A stretch of 16,953 nt of DNA from Acidilobaceae archaeon (GTDB taxonomy: Archaea > Thermoproteota > Thermoprotei_A > Sulfolobales > Acidilobaceae). Shown in pieces: positions 1-6,711 of the stretch. How positions within the stretch are numbered: the stretch's first letter is position 1; every line of letters begins with the position of its first letter. The translations under genes were made by a program, and so were the position numbers. A model generated the notes under the pieces. That model saw only the letters and a list, made by a program, of their open reading frames with translations, was not told the origin of the DNA and made no database searches. The stretch spans positions 1 through 16,953 of the forward strand of contig JALURD010000046.1 of NCBI GenBank assembly GCA_027057815.1. The letters run 5' to 3'.

Positions 1-52
1 ATATAATAGGTTCTTCTCGAGAATGTACCAGGTACCGCGGACACTCTGGCAT
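1..52 (-). CDS. Possible 5' end of an unidentified gene, cut by the window edge
   Basis: An ATG at 52-50 on the minus strand opens a frame of 17 codons that runs off the left edge, beginning MPECPRYLVHSREEP. A G-rich stretch (GAGGGGTG) lies just upstream, only about 2 nt from the ATG, which is short for a ribosome site. AT-rich TATA-like sequence lies 30-80 nt upstream (around 89-95 and 126-135). The product is not recognisable from 17 residues. A competing reading is a 43-codon open stretch on the plus strand, 3-134, rich in Cys, which would be the 3' end of a convergent gene. Neither is secure. The gene direction here cannot be settled without sequence beyond the edge. Confidence 0.25.
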   Translation of the reverse strand, partial: MPECPRYLVHSREEPII

Positions 53-181
53 AACACCCCTCAAGAGTGTATGTTATTTAGTAGGGTTAATAGGTTCGGA
101 AGAAGCGGATACTAGATGTAGAAAATGTTTATAGAAAAGGGAAACACTATGCAGGGAGGGATTACTGGGGGAATAGTGGCG

Positions 182-1207
182 TCACCATAGAGGCTTGCCT
201 AAGCCTAGAGTTTCATCCGTCTTCCGTATGCTGTCTTCACGGCTGGCTATGTTCATGACGGCTCTTATGGCGTCGATGTTTTCTGGCACTACTATAGACT
301 CCTGGTGGACAGCCTGGAAGAGAATGACTTCATCGCCGTTCACCGTTATTGAATCTTTGAACACGACCAGTTCAGGTACATCGCTCCGTGGCCTGCCAGC
401 GTCGCGTGCGGCTTCTATGACCTCGGCCGTGCTCTTTATGCCTGTTCTCTTTGTATCCACCAAGATTATCCTCCTTGTTGATTGTAGGGCTTGGAGAACC
501 TCCTCAATGGAGGCCTGGCGTGATAGTTTTATGTTAACTAAATGAACGTGCATTAAAGTTGTTGGCACAACGACTGCGGCTGTGATTATGTCGAGCCAAG
601 GTAGTACGGTCTTAACGTCTTCTCCGTGGTGGCTTGGAAGCTTGACGGGGTCTAGGTTAATGGAGTTTACTGGGCCTCTCTTGATTTCCTTGGGGTCAGC
701 GGCTCTCCTCACTATAGTAGCCCTCACGGATTTCACGCCGATAGCATTGTGGAGGGTACATATAAGCCTAAGTAGGCCCGTGGTATTGCATGATACTACT
801 CTTACACTCCTCCTGCCTACAGCTTCGTCGTAGTTACATAGAGAACTAAAGGAGACTTCTGCCACGTGGGTCTTCTCGCCGCCTTGGTATATCGCTTTAA
901 CGCCTACCTCTTCATAGAGGGGCTTGTATTTGGCTCCGACGCCTCCGGGGGTCGCGTCTACTATAACGTCTACTTGACCCAGAAGGTCTTGGAGGGTCCC
1001 TGAAACGGGTATGCCAGCTGATGCGAAGGCTTTGGCTGAGTCGGCGTCAGGCGCGTATATCTTTAGTCCCTTCTTGACTGCTTGAAGCGCCACGTAGTCT
1101 GGTTTAGTCTTAACTATTCCGACTAATTCGATATCGTCCTGCTTGAGAATGGCGTCAGCAACCCTCTTGCCTATGGTTCCGTACCCGTTAATCCCGACCC
1201 GAACCAT
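182..1207 (-). CDS. gap: Archaeal phosphorylating glyceraldehyde-3-phosphate dehydrogenase
   Basis: This cytoplasmic NAD(P)-dependent enzyme interconverts glyceraldehyde 3-phosphate plus phosphate and 1,3-bisphosphoglycerate. At 341 residues it has the length of the archaeal (class II) family. The N-terminal dinucleotide-binding loop GINGYGTIGKR spans residues 5-15. The catalytic Cys is residue 140, in VSCNTTGL. The archaeal-type His segment PSHHGEDV lies at residues 191-198. The start is ATG, preceded by a G-rich but imperfect ribosome site. It lies 22 nt downstream of pgk on the same strand, so the two are probably co-transcribed. The pair makes consecutive steps of the lower Embden-Meyerhof pathway. 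In hyperthermophilic archaea this pair is generally used for gluconeogenesis, because glycolysis uses ferredoxin- or NADP-linked bypass enzymes. Nothing abnormal is seen in the protein. Confidence 0.97.
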   Translation of the reverse strand: MVRVGINGYGTIGKRVADAILKQDDIELVGIVKTKPDYVALQAVKKGLKIYAPDADSAKAFASAGIPVSGTLQDLLGQVDVIVDATPGGVGAKYKPLYEEVGVKAIYQGGEKTHVAEVSFSSLCNYDEAVGRRSVRVVSCNTTGLLRLICTLHNAIGVKSVRATIVRRAADPKEIKRGPVNSINLDPVKLPSHHGEDVKTVLPWLDIITAAVVVPTTLMHVHLVNIKLSRQASIEEVLQALQSTRRIILVDTKRTGIKSTAEVIEAARDAGRPRSDVPELVVFKDSITVNGDEVILFQAVHQESIVVPENIDAIRAVMNIASREDSIRKTDETLGLGKPLW

Positions 1208-1229
1208 TTAGACCAACCCCCAGCCAAAA

Positions 1230-2471
1230 TCAGCCGCTATAAATCTGCCAGGATTTATGGAGAGCTACAATGCCGGGGAGAGCCTCCCCGGCGAGTATAT
1301 AGAGCAGTGCGCCGCCGGCAACGCTCACGTGGCCCGCTCGTCTACGTAGCTCGGGGGGCATAAGGGATAGGATCATGTTAAAGTGGCCTCCACCGAAAAT
1401 GGTATATGCGCCCGATTCTAGAGCAGCCTCAACCAGTTTAATCGTGCCGTTTCTGAACCTCTCATCCTCTACAACGCCCGCTGGACCCTTCATTATGACC
1501 GTGCCCGCTGACTTGATAATCTTTGAGTATTCGCTGATTGTTTCAGGGCCTATGTCCTTAGGCCATCCTTTAAGCGCGTGGGCACCCATAACTTCAACGT
1601 TACCATTATCTTCAACCAGGAAGTCAACCGGAACCCTAATGGGTGCCCCTTCTCCTATGAGTCTACGGGCTCTCTCAAGTACTTGTGGCCCACCCTTCTT
1701 TTCCACTAACTTTATCGCTTCCCCGATATTCTCGCCCCTTGCGGCTATGAAGAGGAGGGCTGTTAGCCCGGTTGTTAGTATTTCATCGGCGGCGCCACTC
1801 TCGTAGAGGTACTCGATCACTTTTATCATATCCTTCAATTTAGAGCCGCCTAGAACAAACACGCGCGGCCTCCTCCCGGACTCTAGGGCTTTACTAACTG
1901 CTCGCAGCTCTGCTTCCATTAGCCTGCCGGCAGCGCTTGGCAGGCTTAGTGGAAGACCGACTATGCTGGCCTGGCTCCTGTGAGCCGCCGAGAATGCATC
2001 GTTTACAAAGCAGTCGAAGTGTGGTGAGAGTCTCTTGACGAATATGCTTTTAGCGTGGACCTCGGGCGGTGCTTCCACGTAGTCCTCCGAGTATATTCGA
2101 GTGTTGTCGAGCATGATCACGTCGCCTGGCTTAATCTTCTTTATTCGCTCAATAGCCGCAGGCCCAATAACGTCTGGTATGAATTCCACGTTAGTTCCCA
2201 ATAATTCTGAGAGCAGGCTGGCGTGGATGTCGAGGCTTCTGAAGTCATCCTCGCCGGGCCTGCCCTGGTGGCTTAACAGCACTAAGCCTGCGCCTTTGTC
2301 GAGTAATTCTCGTAATGTTGGTAGGTGAGCTCTGAACCTGGTATCATCAAGTATCTTATCGTTTTTGATGGGTGAGTTTAGGTCAAGCCTTACTAGTATC
2401 CTGCCGGTGCAGGTAATGTCGTCTAGCGTGGGTATCCTTAATCCAAGGACTTCGATCGCCACTACTGCCAC
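1230..2471 (-). CDS. pgk: Phosphoglycerate kinase
   Basis: The enzyme transfers phosphate between 1,3-bisphosphoglycerate and ADP, giving 3-phosphoglycerate and ATP. Family motifs visible are RLDLNSP (residues 28-34), LLSHQGRPG (65-73), the FVNDAFSAAHRS segment, MKGPAGV near the nucleotide site, and a C-terminal GGGHF in the position of the bacterial GGGDT. The 413-residue length is normal. The GTG at 2471 opens the frame, but a second GTG at codon 4 (2462) has a GGTG element about 6 nt upstream that includes the first GTG, so the start may be 2462. A T-rich element about 25-30 nt upstream of 2471 (around 2495-2503) could instead support leaderless initiation at 2471. The gene is first in the pgk-gap unit and diverges from the hydrolase gene at 2563, leaving 91 nt shared between them. 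Confidence 0.97.
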   Translation of the reverse strand: MAVVAIEVLGLRIPTLDDITCTGRILVRLDLNSPIKNDKILDDTRFRAHLPTLRELLDKGAGLVLLSHQGRPGEDDFRSLDIHASLLSELLGTNVEFIPDVIGPAAIERIKKIKPGDVIMLDNTRIYSEDYVEAPPEVHAKSIFVKRLSPHFDCFVNDAFSAAHRSQASIVGLPLSLPSAAGRLMEAELRAVSKALESGRRPRVFVLGGSKLKDMIKVIEYLYESGAADEILTTGLTALLFIAARGENIGEAIKLVEKKGGPQVLERARRLIGEGAPIRVPVDFLVEDNGNVEVMGAHALKGWPKDIGPETISEYSKIIKSAGTVIMKGPAGVVEDERFRNGTIKLVEAALESGAYTIFGGGHFNMILSLMPPELRRRAGHVSVAGGALLYILAGEALPGIVALHKSWQIYSG

Positions 2472-2562
2472 CGATCAGAGAGGTGAGAGTTTCAGAAAAA
2501 AACCATCACCTGGCAGAGGTGGTAGTTAGCGTAGAGGCTGTGACGGCTGGGGGAGAGCAATA

Positions 2563-3246
2563 ATGGTTAGAATAAGATGGTGTGGCCACTCATACTTCAT
2601 AATAGAGCACTCAAAAGGTTCTATAGCTATAGATCCACATGATGGCGGAAGCATAGGCGTAACTACTTGCAGGTATCAGGCGGACATTGTTCTAGTAACA
2701 CATAACCACTTCGATCACAACGCAGTGGAAGTCGCCTCAGGTCCAGGGACTAGGGTCGTTAAGTGGAAGACGGGCGAGGTTATCAGAGACCCTAATGTTA
2801 GAGGGTTCATGTTCTACCATGACAAGTCTTCGGGAAGGCTCAGAGGCTCCGTTGTAGCCTACTTAATAGATGTCGATGAGGTCCGCATTTTGCATCTATC
2901 CGACATAGGCCACATACCCCCTAAAGAGGCTATAGAAAGTATTGGGAAAGTCGACGTGTTGTTGGTGCCTGTGGGAGGCGTTTACACTATAGATGCAAAC
3001 GAGGCATGGGAGCTTATCCAACTAGTAAAGCCCAAAATAGCAGTACCAATGCATTACTGGGTAGAAGGGGTTATACTGCCTCTCGACCCGCTGGAGAGAT
3101 TCCTTAACGTAATAAAGGCGCCCAGAGAACGCTTGGAAGACAGTGAGTTTGAGGTTACTAGGCATAGTTTACCCGAAAGAACCCACGTATTCCTGCCCAA
3201 ACCACCTAGAACACTGTGGAGCGAAGGAGAGGCTACAGGATACTAG
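2563..3246 (+). CDS. Metallo-beta-lactamase-fold hydrolase (UPF0173-like)
   Basis: This 227-residue soluble protein has the metal-binding signature THNHFDH at residues 46-52, a form of the HxHxDH motif. Further candidate ligands are His86, the HLSDIGH segment (111-117) and MHYW (163-166). The opening RIRWCGHSYFIIE resembles the first beta strands of small UPF0173/YtkL-type hydrolases. The family hydrolyses ester or phosphodiester-like bonds using two metal ions, but the substrate here is unknown. There is no signal peptide or membrane segment, so it is probably cytoplasmic. The ATG start has a GGGGGAG ribosome site about 7 nt upstream. It stands alone on the plus strand, divergent from pgk and convergent with tRNA-Ser, so its neighbours say little about its role. 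The last ~20 residues look less family-like. Confidence 0.85.
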   Translation: MVRIRWCGHSYFIIEHSKGSIAIDPHDGGSIGVTTCRYQADIVLVTHNHFDHNAVEVASGPGTRVVKWKTGEVIRDPNVRGFMFYHDKSSGRLRGSVVAYLIDVDEVRILHLSDIGHIPPKEAIESIGKVDVLLVPVGGVYTIDANEAWELIQLVKPKIAVPMHYWVEGVILPLDPLERFLNVIKAPRERLEDSEFEVTRHSLPERTHVFLPKPPRTLWSEGEATGY

Positions 3247-3305
3247 CTTTCCTTGAAAACAGGATCTCAAAGACTTATTCTAGATTTTAGTTAAGCCTAA
3301 TGATT

Positions 3306-3311
3306 AAAAAA
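3306..3311 (-). terminator. T-run terminator of tRNA-Ser
   Basis: Six consecutive T residues on the minus strand lie about 28 nt downstream of the encoded CCA of tRNA-Ser. Archaeal RNA polymerase terminates at such U-runs without needing a hairpin. No hairpin is evident just before it. Confidence 0.5.
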
Positions 3312-3338
3312 GAATGCCGAACAGCAAAGTGAGCTTTA

Positions 3339-3427
3339 TGGCGCCGGGGGTGGGATTCGAACCCACGCGCCCCTCTCGGGGCAACGGGTCTCAAGCCCGT
3401 CCCCTTGGGCCGCTCGGGCACCCCGGC
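3339..3427 (-). tRNA. tRNA-Ser (anticodon UGA), CCA encoded
   Basis: The cloverleaf reads directly on the minus strand. A 7-bp acceptor stem pairs GCCGGGG (3427-3421) with CCCCGGC (3349-3343). It is followed by discriminator G (3342) and a genomically encoded CCA (3341-3339). The anticodon stem ACGGG/CCCGT closes a 7-nt loop CTTGAGA, giving anticodon TGA, which reads UCA serine codons. The long class II variable arm GCCCC-GAGA-GGGGC and the T-arm GTGGG-TTCGAAT-CCCAC are perfect. There is no intron. It lies 174 nt downstream of rps10 on the same strand but has its own upstream TATA element, so it is probably a separate unit. I recall a tRNA-Ser beside the EF-1A/S10 genes in some other archaea; this was not checked. 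Confidence 0.95.
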
Positions 3428-3455
3428 GCGCATTCTACTTTACAGCCTGTGGGGG

Positions 3456-3470
3456 CTTAAAGAGATAAAC
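3456..3470 (-). promoter_or_regulatory. Promoter of tRNA-Ser
   Basis: The minus strand reads TTTATCTCTTTAAGC here. The CTTTAAG core sits about 30 nt upstream of the tRNA 5' end (3427), which suits an archaeal TATA box with a start site just before the tRNA. The rest of the gap up to 3601 is AT-rich, with no convincing gene. Confidence 0.5.
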
Positions 3471-3601
3471 GCTATCCCGAACTGCTATTCGAAAATCGTA
3501 TTCTCTACGGGGATCTTGATAAATTCGACTTTCCATTATGCAAAGCGTTTCAATATTTAATGATACAGCGAATAAGGAGCGGTATCTTGGGGAATACTTG
3601 A

Positions 3602-3931
3602 TTACCTGGCTGCCGGACGTGGCCTCACCTGCTTGATCTCGATGTAAACTTTATCTGGGACTCTTATTCTCATAAGTTTTCTTAGAACACGCTCGTCTGC
3701 TTCTATGTCGATTAAACGTTTGTGTATTCTCATCTCCCAGTGCTCCCATACCTTCGATCCTTCACCGTGGGGTAGCCTGAAGACAGGGATTCTGAGCCTC
3801 TTAGTTGGCAGAGGTACTGGGCCACGCATGGGAACGCCCGTCTTCTCAGCTATTTCCTTGATTTGCTTAACTACTTCTTCCAGTTTCCTTACGTCTGTGC
3901 TCCACAGCCATATTCTCAGCTTGAACGCCAT
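3602..3931 (-). CDS. rps10: 30S ribosomal protein S10 (uS10)
   Basis: This is the small-subunit head protein that contacts 16S rRNA. The body matches archaeal uS10: KLRIWLWSTD, then GVPMRGPVPLPTKRLRIPV, the charged EHWEMRIHKRLI segment and a C-terminal IEIKQVRP. I chose the ATG at 3931 (109 residues). A GTG four codons upstream (3943) also opens the frame, but the ATG has a GGTGA ribosome site 8 nt before it that overlaps this GTG. The archaeal family also normally begins close to this ATG. A TATA element at 3971-3980 predicts a start site near 3950, leaving a leader of about 19 nt that contains the site. It follows EF-1A in the usual archaeal order but, with 100-120 nt between them and its own promoter, may be transcribed independently. 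Confidence 0.95.
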   Translation of the reverse strand: MAFKLRIWLWSTDVRKLEEVVKQIKEIAEKTGVPMRGPVPLPTKRLRIPVFRLPHGEGSKVWEHWEMRIHKRLIDIEADERVLRKLMRIRVPDKVYIEIKQVRPRPAAR

Positions 3932-3970
3932 GTCCCTAGTCACCCTGGGGGAGCGGATGGACCTCTCAGG

Positions 3971-3980
3971 GTATATAAAA
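3971..3980 (-). promoter_or_regulatory. Promoter (TATA box) of rps10
   Basis: The minus strand reads TTTTATATAC, a strong archaeal TATA box. A start site about 25 nt downstream would fall near 3950, just before the ribosome site of rps10. It lies between EF-1A and rps10, so S10 can be made apart from the upstream cluster. Confidence 0.6.
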
Positions 3981-4051
3981 ACTAGGGAGCCAAAAATGGA
4001 GGCAGAAGCTCGGCTAATTTCACTAGGAACGCGAGGTTAATGGGGATAGGG

Positions 4052-5365
4052 CTACTTAGCCCTTATCTCTACCTTGGCTGGCTTGACGTCGACTACGATA
4101 CCGATTCCAATGGTCCTGTTCATGTCTCTCATAGCGAATCTTCCGAGTGGCGGGAAGTCGCTGAACTTCTCTATAACCATCGGCTTTATGGGCTTGAACT
4201 TGACCACGGCAACATCGCCTGGCTTTAAGAATGCAGGCTTCTCCTCGATTACCTTGCCGGTCCTTGGGTCGAGCTTGGCAACTATCTCAACCATCCTAGC
4301 GCTTACGCTGGCTGTGTGGGCGTGGATTACTGGCGTGTAGCCCGGAGCGATGGCGCTCGGGTGCCATATTACGAAGACCCTTGCGGTGAACTCGTCGGCC
4401 ACGGTGGGTGGGTTGTCTAGGTGGCCAGCTACGTCGCCCCTCCTGATCTCCTTAGCGCTCACGCCTCTAATGTTGAATCCAATGTTGTCGCCAGGCTCGG
4501 CCTTCTGCAGGTCCTGGTAGTGCATCTGTATGCTCCTGACTTCGCCGACTACGCCCGGCGGCATTATTACTACCTTGTCGCCAACCTTAAGGACGCCGGT
4601 TTCGACCCTACCCACCGGGACAGTGCCGACTCCAGGAATTGTGTATACGTTCTGTATGGGTATCCTGAGTGGCTTGTCGACGGGCTTCTTAGGTGGCTGT
4701 AGCTGGTCGAGGGCCTCAACTAGCGTTGGACCATTGTACCATGGCATGTTGGGGCTCCTCTCGATTAGGTTGTCGCCGAGCCACGCGCTGATGGGTATGA
4801 ATGGTATCTTATCAGGGTTGTAACCTAGGCCCTTCATGAACTTCTTTAGCACTGCAACTATCTGCTCATATCTCTTCTTGTCCCACGGAGGCTCGGTAGC
4901 GTCCATCTTGTTGACTGCTACTATGATCTGCTCGATACCCATAGTCTTGGCTAGGAGCAGGTGCTCTCTAGTCTGGCCCTCAGGGCTCATGCCAGCCTCG
5001 AACTCACCCTTCCTAGCCGAGACTACTAGGATGGCGGCGTCAGCCTGGCTAGCACCGGTTATCATGTTCTTAACGAAGTCTCTGTGGCCGGGAGCGTCGA
5101 TTACTGTGAATATGTACTTCTTAGTTTCGAACTTCATAAAGGTTAGGTCAATGGTGATACCTCTCTCACGCTCCTCTTTCATCTTGTCGAGGATCCAGGC
5201 GAACTTGAAGCTCTCCTTACCCTTGGCCTTAGCCTGCTCCTCAAGCTCCTTCAGCTTCTTTTCATCGATTAGTCCAAGCCTGTAAAGCAGGTGGCCAACC
5301 ATGGTGCTCTTGCCATGGTCTACGTGGCCTATTACCACCAGGTTCAAGTGTGGCTTCTCGGGCAT
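4052..5365 (-). CDS. tuf: Translation elongation factor 1-alpha (EF-Tu homologue)
   Basis: This GTPase delivers aminoacyl-tRNA to the ribosomal A site. GTP-binding motifs are all present: G1 GHVDHGKST near the N terminus, the switch region ERGITIDLTF, G3 DAPGHRDF, G4 NKMD and the SAW motif. Domains II and III follow, including RIPIQNVYTIPGVGTVPVGR and the C-terminal GRFAMRDMNRTIGIGIV. I chose ATG at 5365 (437 residues, opening MPEKPHLNLVVIGHV) over the TTG two codons upstream at 5371. The ATG matches the crenarchaeal N terminus and has a GAGGAGGGAG ribosome site about 6 nt away. Its own TATA box lies at 5411-5420. It is downstream of uS7 and upstream of uS10, the standard archaeal str order. 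All catalytic residues are intact. Confidence 0.98.
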   Translation of the reverse strand: MPEKPHLNLVVIGHVDHGKSTMVGHLLYRLGLIDEKKLKELEEQAKAKGKESFKFAWILDKMKEERERGITIDLTFMKFETKKYIFTVIDAPGHRDFVKNMITGASQADAAILVVSARKGEFEAGMSPEGQTREHLLLAKTMGIEQIIVAVNKMDATEPPWDKKRYEQIVAVLKKFMKGLGYNPDKIPFIPISAWLGDNLIERSPNMPWYNGPTLVEALDQLQPPKKPVDKPLRIPIQNVYTIPGVGTVPVGRVETGVLKVGDKVVIMPPGVVGEVRSIQMHYQDLQKAEPGDNIGFNIRGVSAKEIRRGDVAGHLDNPPTVADEFTARVFVIWHPSAIAPGYTPVIHAHTASVSARMVEIVAKLDPRTGKVIEEKPAFLKPGDVAVVKFKPIKPMVIEKFSDFPPLGRFAMRDMNRTIGIGIVVDVKPAKVEIRAK

Positions 5366-5410
5366 TCCCAACTCCCTCCTCAGCCTGCCGAGTGGGGTCT
5401 AACGGCTTCA

Positions 5411-5420
5411 CCTTAAAAAG
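5411..5420 (-). promoter_or_regulatory. Promoter (TATA box) of EF-1A
   Basis: The minus strand reads CTTTTTAAGG, a TATA element about 50 nt upstream of the EF-1A ATG. The predicted start site is near 5391, giving a leader of about 26 nt containing the ribosome site. A separate promoter would suit the high demand for EF-1A. Confidence 0.55.
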
Positions 5421-5473
5421 ATAGCCCTACCAAGAAGCCCATAATAGTGGGCCGGAAGTTGGTGTAGAAGATG

Positions 5474-6091
5474 TTACCTCGAGCTGAGGGCGATCCTCTC
5501 TATCTCCTCCTTCTGCCTTATGGCATAGCTCTGAGGGTCTCCCCTTGCTGCCAGGATTATCTCCTCTGCCAAGCACTCCTCGATGGGCTTGGGGTTATTG
5601 AACGCGCAAAGCCTTGCACCCTCAGTAATGAAGCGTAAGGCTAGGTCGACCCTTCTTTGCGGCGCGACGTCTACTGATACTCTGTACGTTATACCGCCAT
5701 ACATTATCCTAGTGGTCTCCTCCCTCGGCGCTGCGTTTTCTATGGCTCTCACAAGGACTTGGATGGGGTTCTCGCCTGTCTCAAAGTAGATTATGTCAAA
5801 TGCGGTCTTAACGATGTTGTATGCCAAGTGTTTCTTGCCTCCGTTCCTGCCCGGCCTCATTAGTTTGTTCATTAGCCTCTCCACTATGGGTACCTCAGCC
5901 TTCCCGAACCTCCTATGCTCATGCCTTCCGCCTGTATGCGGGAGCCATACTGGCTTTAGGGATATGTAGCGTTTCAGGCTTGGATCCCTTATCTCAACGC
6001 CGACCCAGCTCCACTTACCGAAGAGTCTAATGGAGTCAGCTCTAACTTCGATGCCATCCGGAAGCATTGGCTCCTGGCCTTGAGCCGACAC
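5474..6091 (-). CDS. rps7: 30S ribosomal protein S7 (uS7)
   Basis: This primary 16S rRNA-binding protein organises the head of the small subunit. The family core is clear: LMRPGRNGGKKHLAYNIVK, then a FDIIYFETGENPIQVLVRAIENAAPREE-type segment and YRVSVDVAPQRRVDLALRFI. The 205-residue length is normal for archaea, which carry an N-terminal region absent from bacteria. Initiation is at GTG (6091), with GAGGTG about 10 nt upstream. A TATA box at 6141-6147 gives it a promoter of its own. Normally S7 directly follows S12; here a plus-strand DUF151 gene lies between them, so S7 cannot be in a simple polycistron with S12 unless the transcript runs antisense through that gene. Confidence 0.97.
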   Translation of the reverse strand: MSAQGQEPMLPDGIEVRADSIRLFGKWSWVGVEIRDPSLKRYISLKPVWLPHTGGRHEHRRFGKAEVPIVERLMNKLMRPGRNGGKKHLAYNIVKTAFDIIYFETGENPIQVLVRAIENAAPREETTRIMYGGITYRVSVDVAPQRRVDLALRFITEGARLCAFNNPKPIEECLAEEIILAARGDPQSYAIRQKEEIERIALSSR

Positions 6092-6140
6092 GGCTGTCTC
6101 CCACCTCTCCCGCCTTCCACCGGCCTATTAGAGACCTTAA

Positions 6141-6147
6141 TTTATAG
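6141..6147 (-). promoter_or_regulatory. Promoter (TATA box) of rps7
   Basis: The minus strand reads CTATAAA (extended CTATAAATTAAGG). The predicted start site is near 6118 and the leader about 27 nt, with the GAGGTG site at 6107-6102. It is back to back with the DUF151 promoter in a 152-nt divergent gap. Confidence 0.6.
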
Positions 6148-6182
6148 CGCTCCCTGTACTTGCCGCGGCGGGGAGGGTAGAG

Positions 6183-6190
6183 CTATTTAA
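6183..6190 (+). promoter_or_regulatory. Promoter (TATA-like box) of the DUF151 gene
   Basis: CTATTTAA on the plus strand, about 54-61 nt upstream of the ATG at 6244, predicts a start site near 6211 and a leader of about 33 nt. A GAGGTG ribosome site lies at 6228-6233. Confidence 0.45.
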
Positions 6191-6243
6191 CTCCACCCGC
6201 CTCAATTGACTCTCGCTGAGGAGCTTAGAGGTGCCCTCAGATC

Positions 6244-6696
6244 ATGAGTGAAGGCAGGCTTCTGAGAGTCGATGACGTCAAAGTTTTTGCTGCCCAGGCG
6301 AGTCCAGTAAGCGTCATTATAGGCATGGAGCTATACCTGGAGGATGGCAGGACCTTCACTATGTACAATATTCCCCTGGAGGTCGCACTGGCTGTAAGGG
6401 CGCTTAAGGAGGATGGAGAATATCCCATGAGGAAGAGTGTTTTCGACTTCCTAGCAAACTATGAGCCGTTCAAGGACGCTATAGCCAGGAATTTGAAGAG
6501 GGTTGTAATAAATGAGGTGGATAAGGCTACCGGGCTATATACGGCAACAGTTGAATTCGAGGATGACGGGTTCAGGACGAGCATCAAAATGATACCAAGC
6601 CATGCGGTATTCCTGGCACTCCTGGCTGACGCGCCTATTTATGTGGATGATAAACTCCTAGAATTGGAGGGCTTGATGGGTGAGGAGGAGGATTAG
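6244..6696 (+). CDS. DUF151 / bifunctional-nuclease-like (BFN) domain protein
   Basis: This 150-residue acidic, soluble protein matches the DUF151 family. It has an early LEDGRTFTMYNIPLEVALAV segment and a central LKRVVINEVDKATGLYTATV strand pair. The C-terminal family signature PSHAVFLALLADAPIYV spans residues 118-134. The usual family signature at this point is S-D-A-(I/V)-A-L-A; here the Asp is His119-120 context (SHA), which may matter for any catalytic activity. Plant members are reported to have DNase and RNase activity, while the function of archaeal members is not established. The ATG start has GAGGTG 10 nt upstream. The gene sits on the strand opposite to the ribosomal cluster, between rps12 and rps7, and its stop lies only 15 nt from the rps12 stop (convergent). 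A role linked to RNA or translation is only a contextual guess. Confidence 0.8.
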   Translation: MSEGRLLRVDDVKVFAAQASPVSVIIGMELYLEDGRTFTMYNIPLEVALAVRALKEDGEYPMRKSVFDFLANYEPFKDAIARNLKRVVINEVDKATGLYTATVEFEDDGFRTSIKMIPSHAVFLALLADAPIYVDDKLLELEGLMGEEED

Positions 6697-6709
6697 GGCG
6701 CCCGGGCCC
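6696..6709. other. Cluster of GC palindromes between convergent stop codons
   Basis: GGGCGCCC (6696-6703), CCCGGG (6701-6706) and GGGCCC (6704-6709) overlap in the 15-nt gap between the DUF151 and rps12 stops. A short GGGC/GCCC hairpin could form on either strand, but no T-run follows, so terminator activity is unproven. Confidence 0.3.
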
Positions 6710-6711
6710 AG

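Noticed and set aside
1375..1806. Plus-strand open frame (143 codons) opposite pgk
   Set aside because: It is antisense to PGK, with no family resemblance and no supporting promoter of its own.
2475..2512. Possible C/D-box small RNA on the minus strand (GTGATGG followed by two CTGA)
   Set aside because: There is no C' box, the C box is imperfect, and no terminal stem is seen; the motifs lie in the pgk promoter/leader.
3339..3427. Reading the class II tRNA as tRNA-Leu
   Set aside because: The 5-bp stem ACGGG/CCCGT fixes a 7-nt loop CTTGAGA, so the anticodon is UGA (Ser); discriminator G also fits archaeal serine tRNA.
4836..5285. Plus-strand open frame (149 codons) opposite EF-1A
   Set aside because: It is antisense to the strongly conserved EF-1A GTPase domain; its hydrophobic Ser-rich composition is an artefact of the complementary codons.
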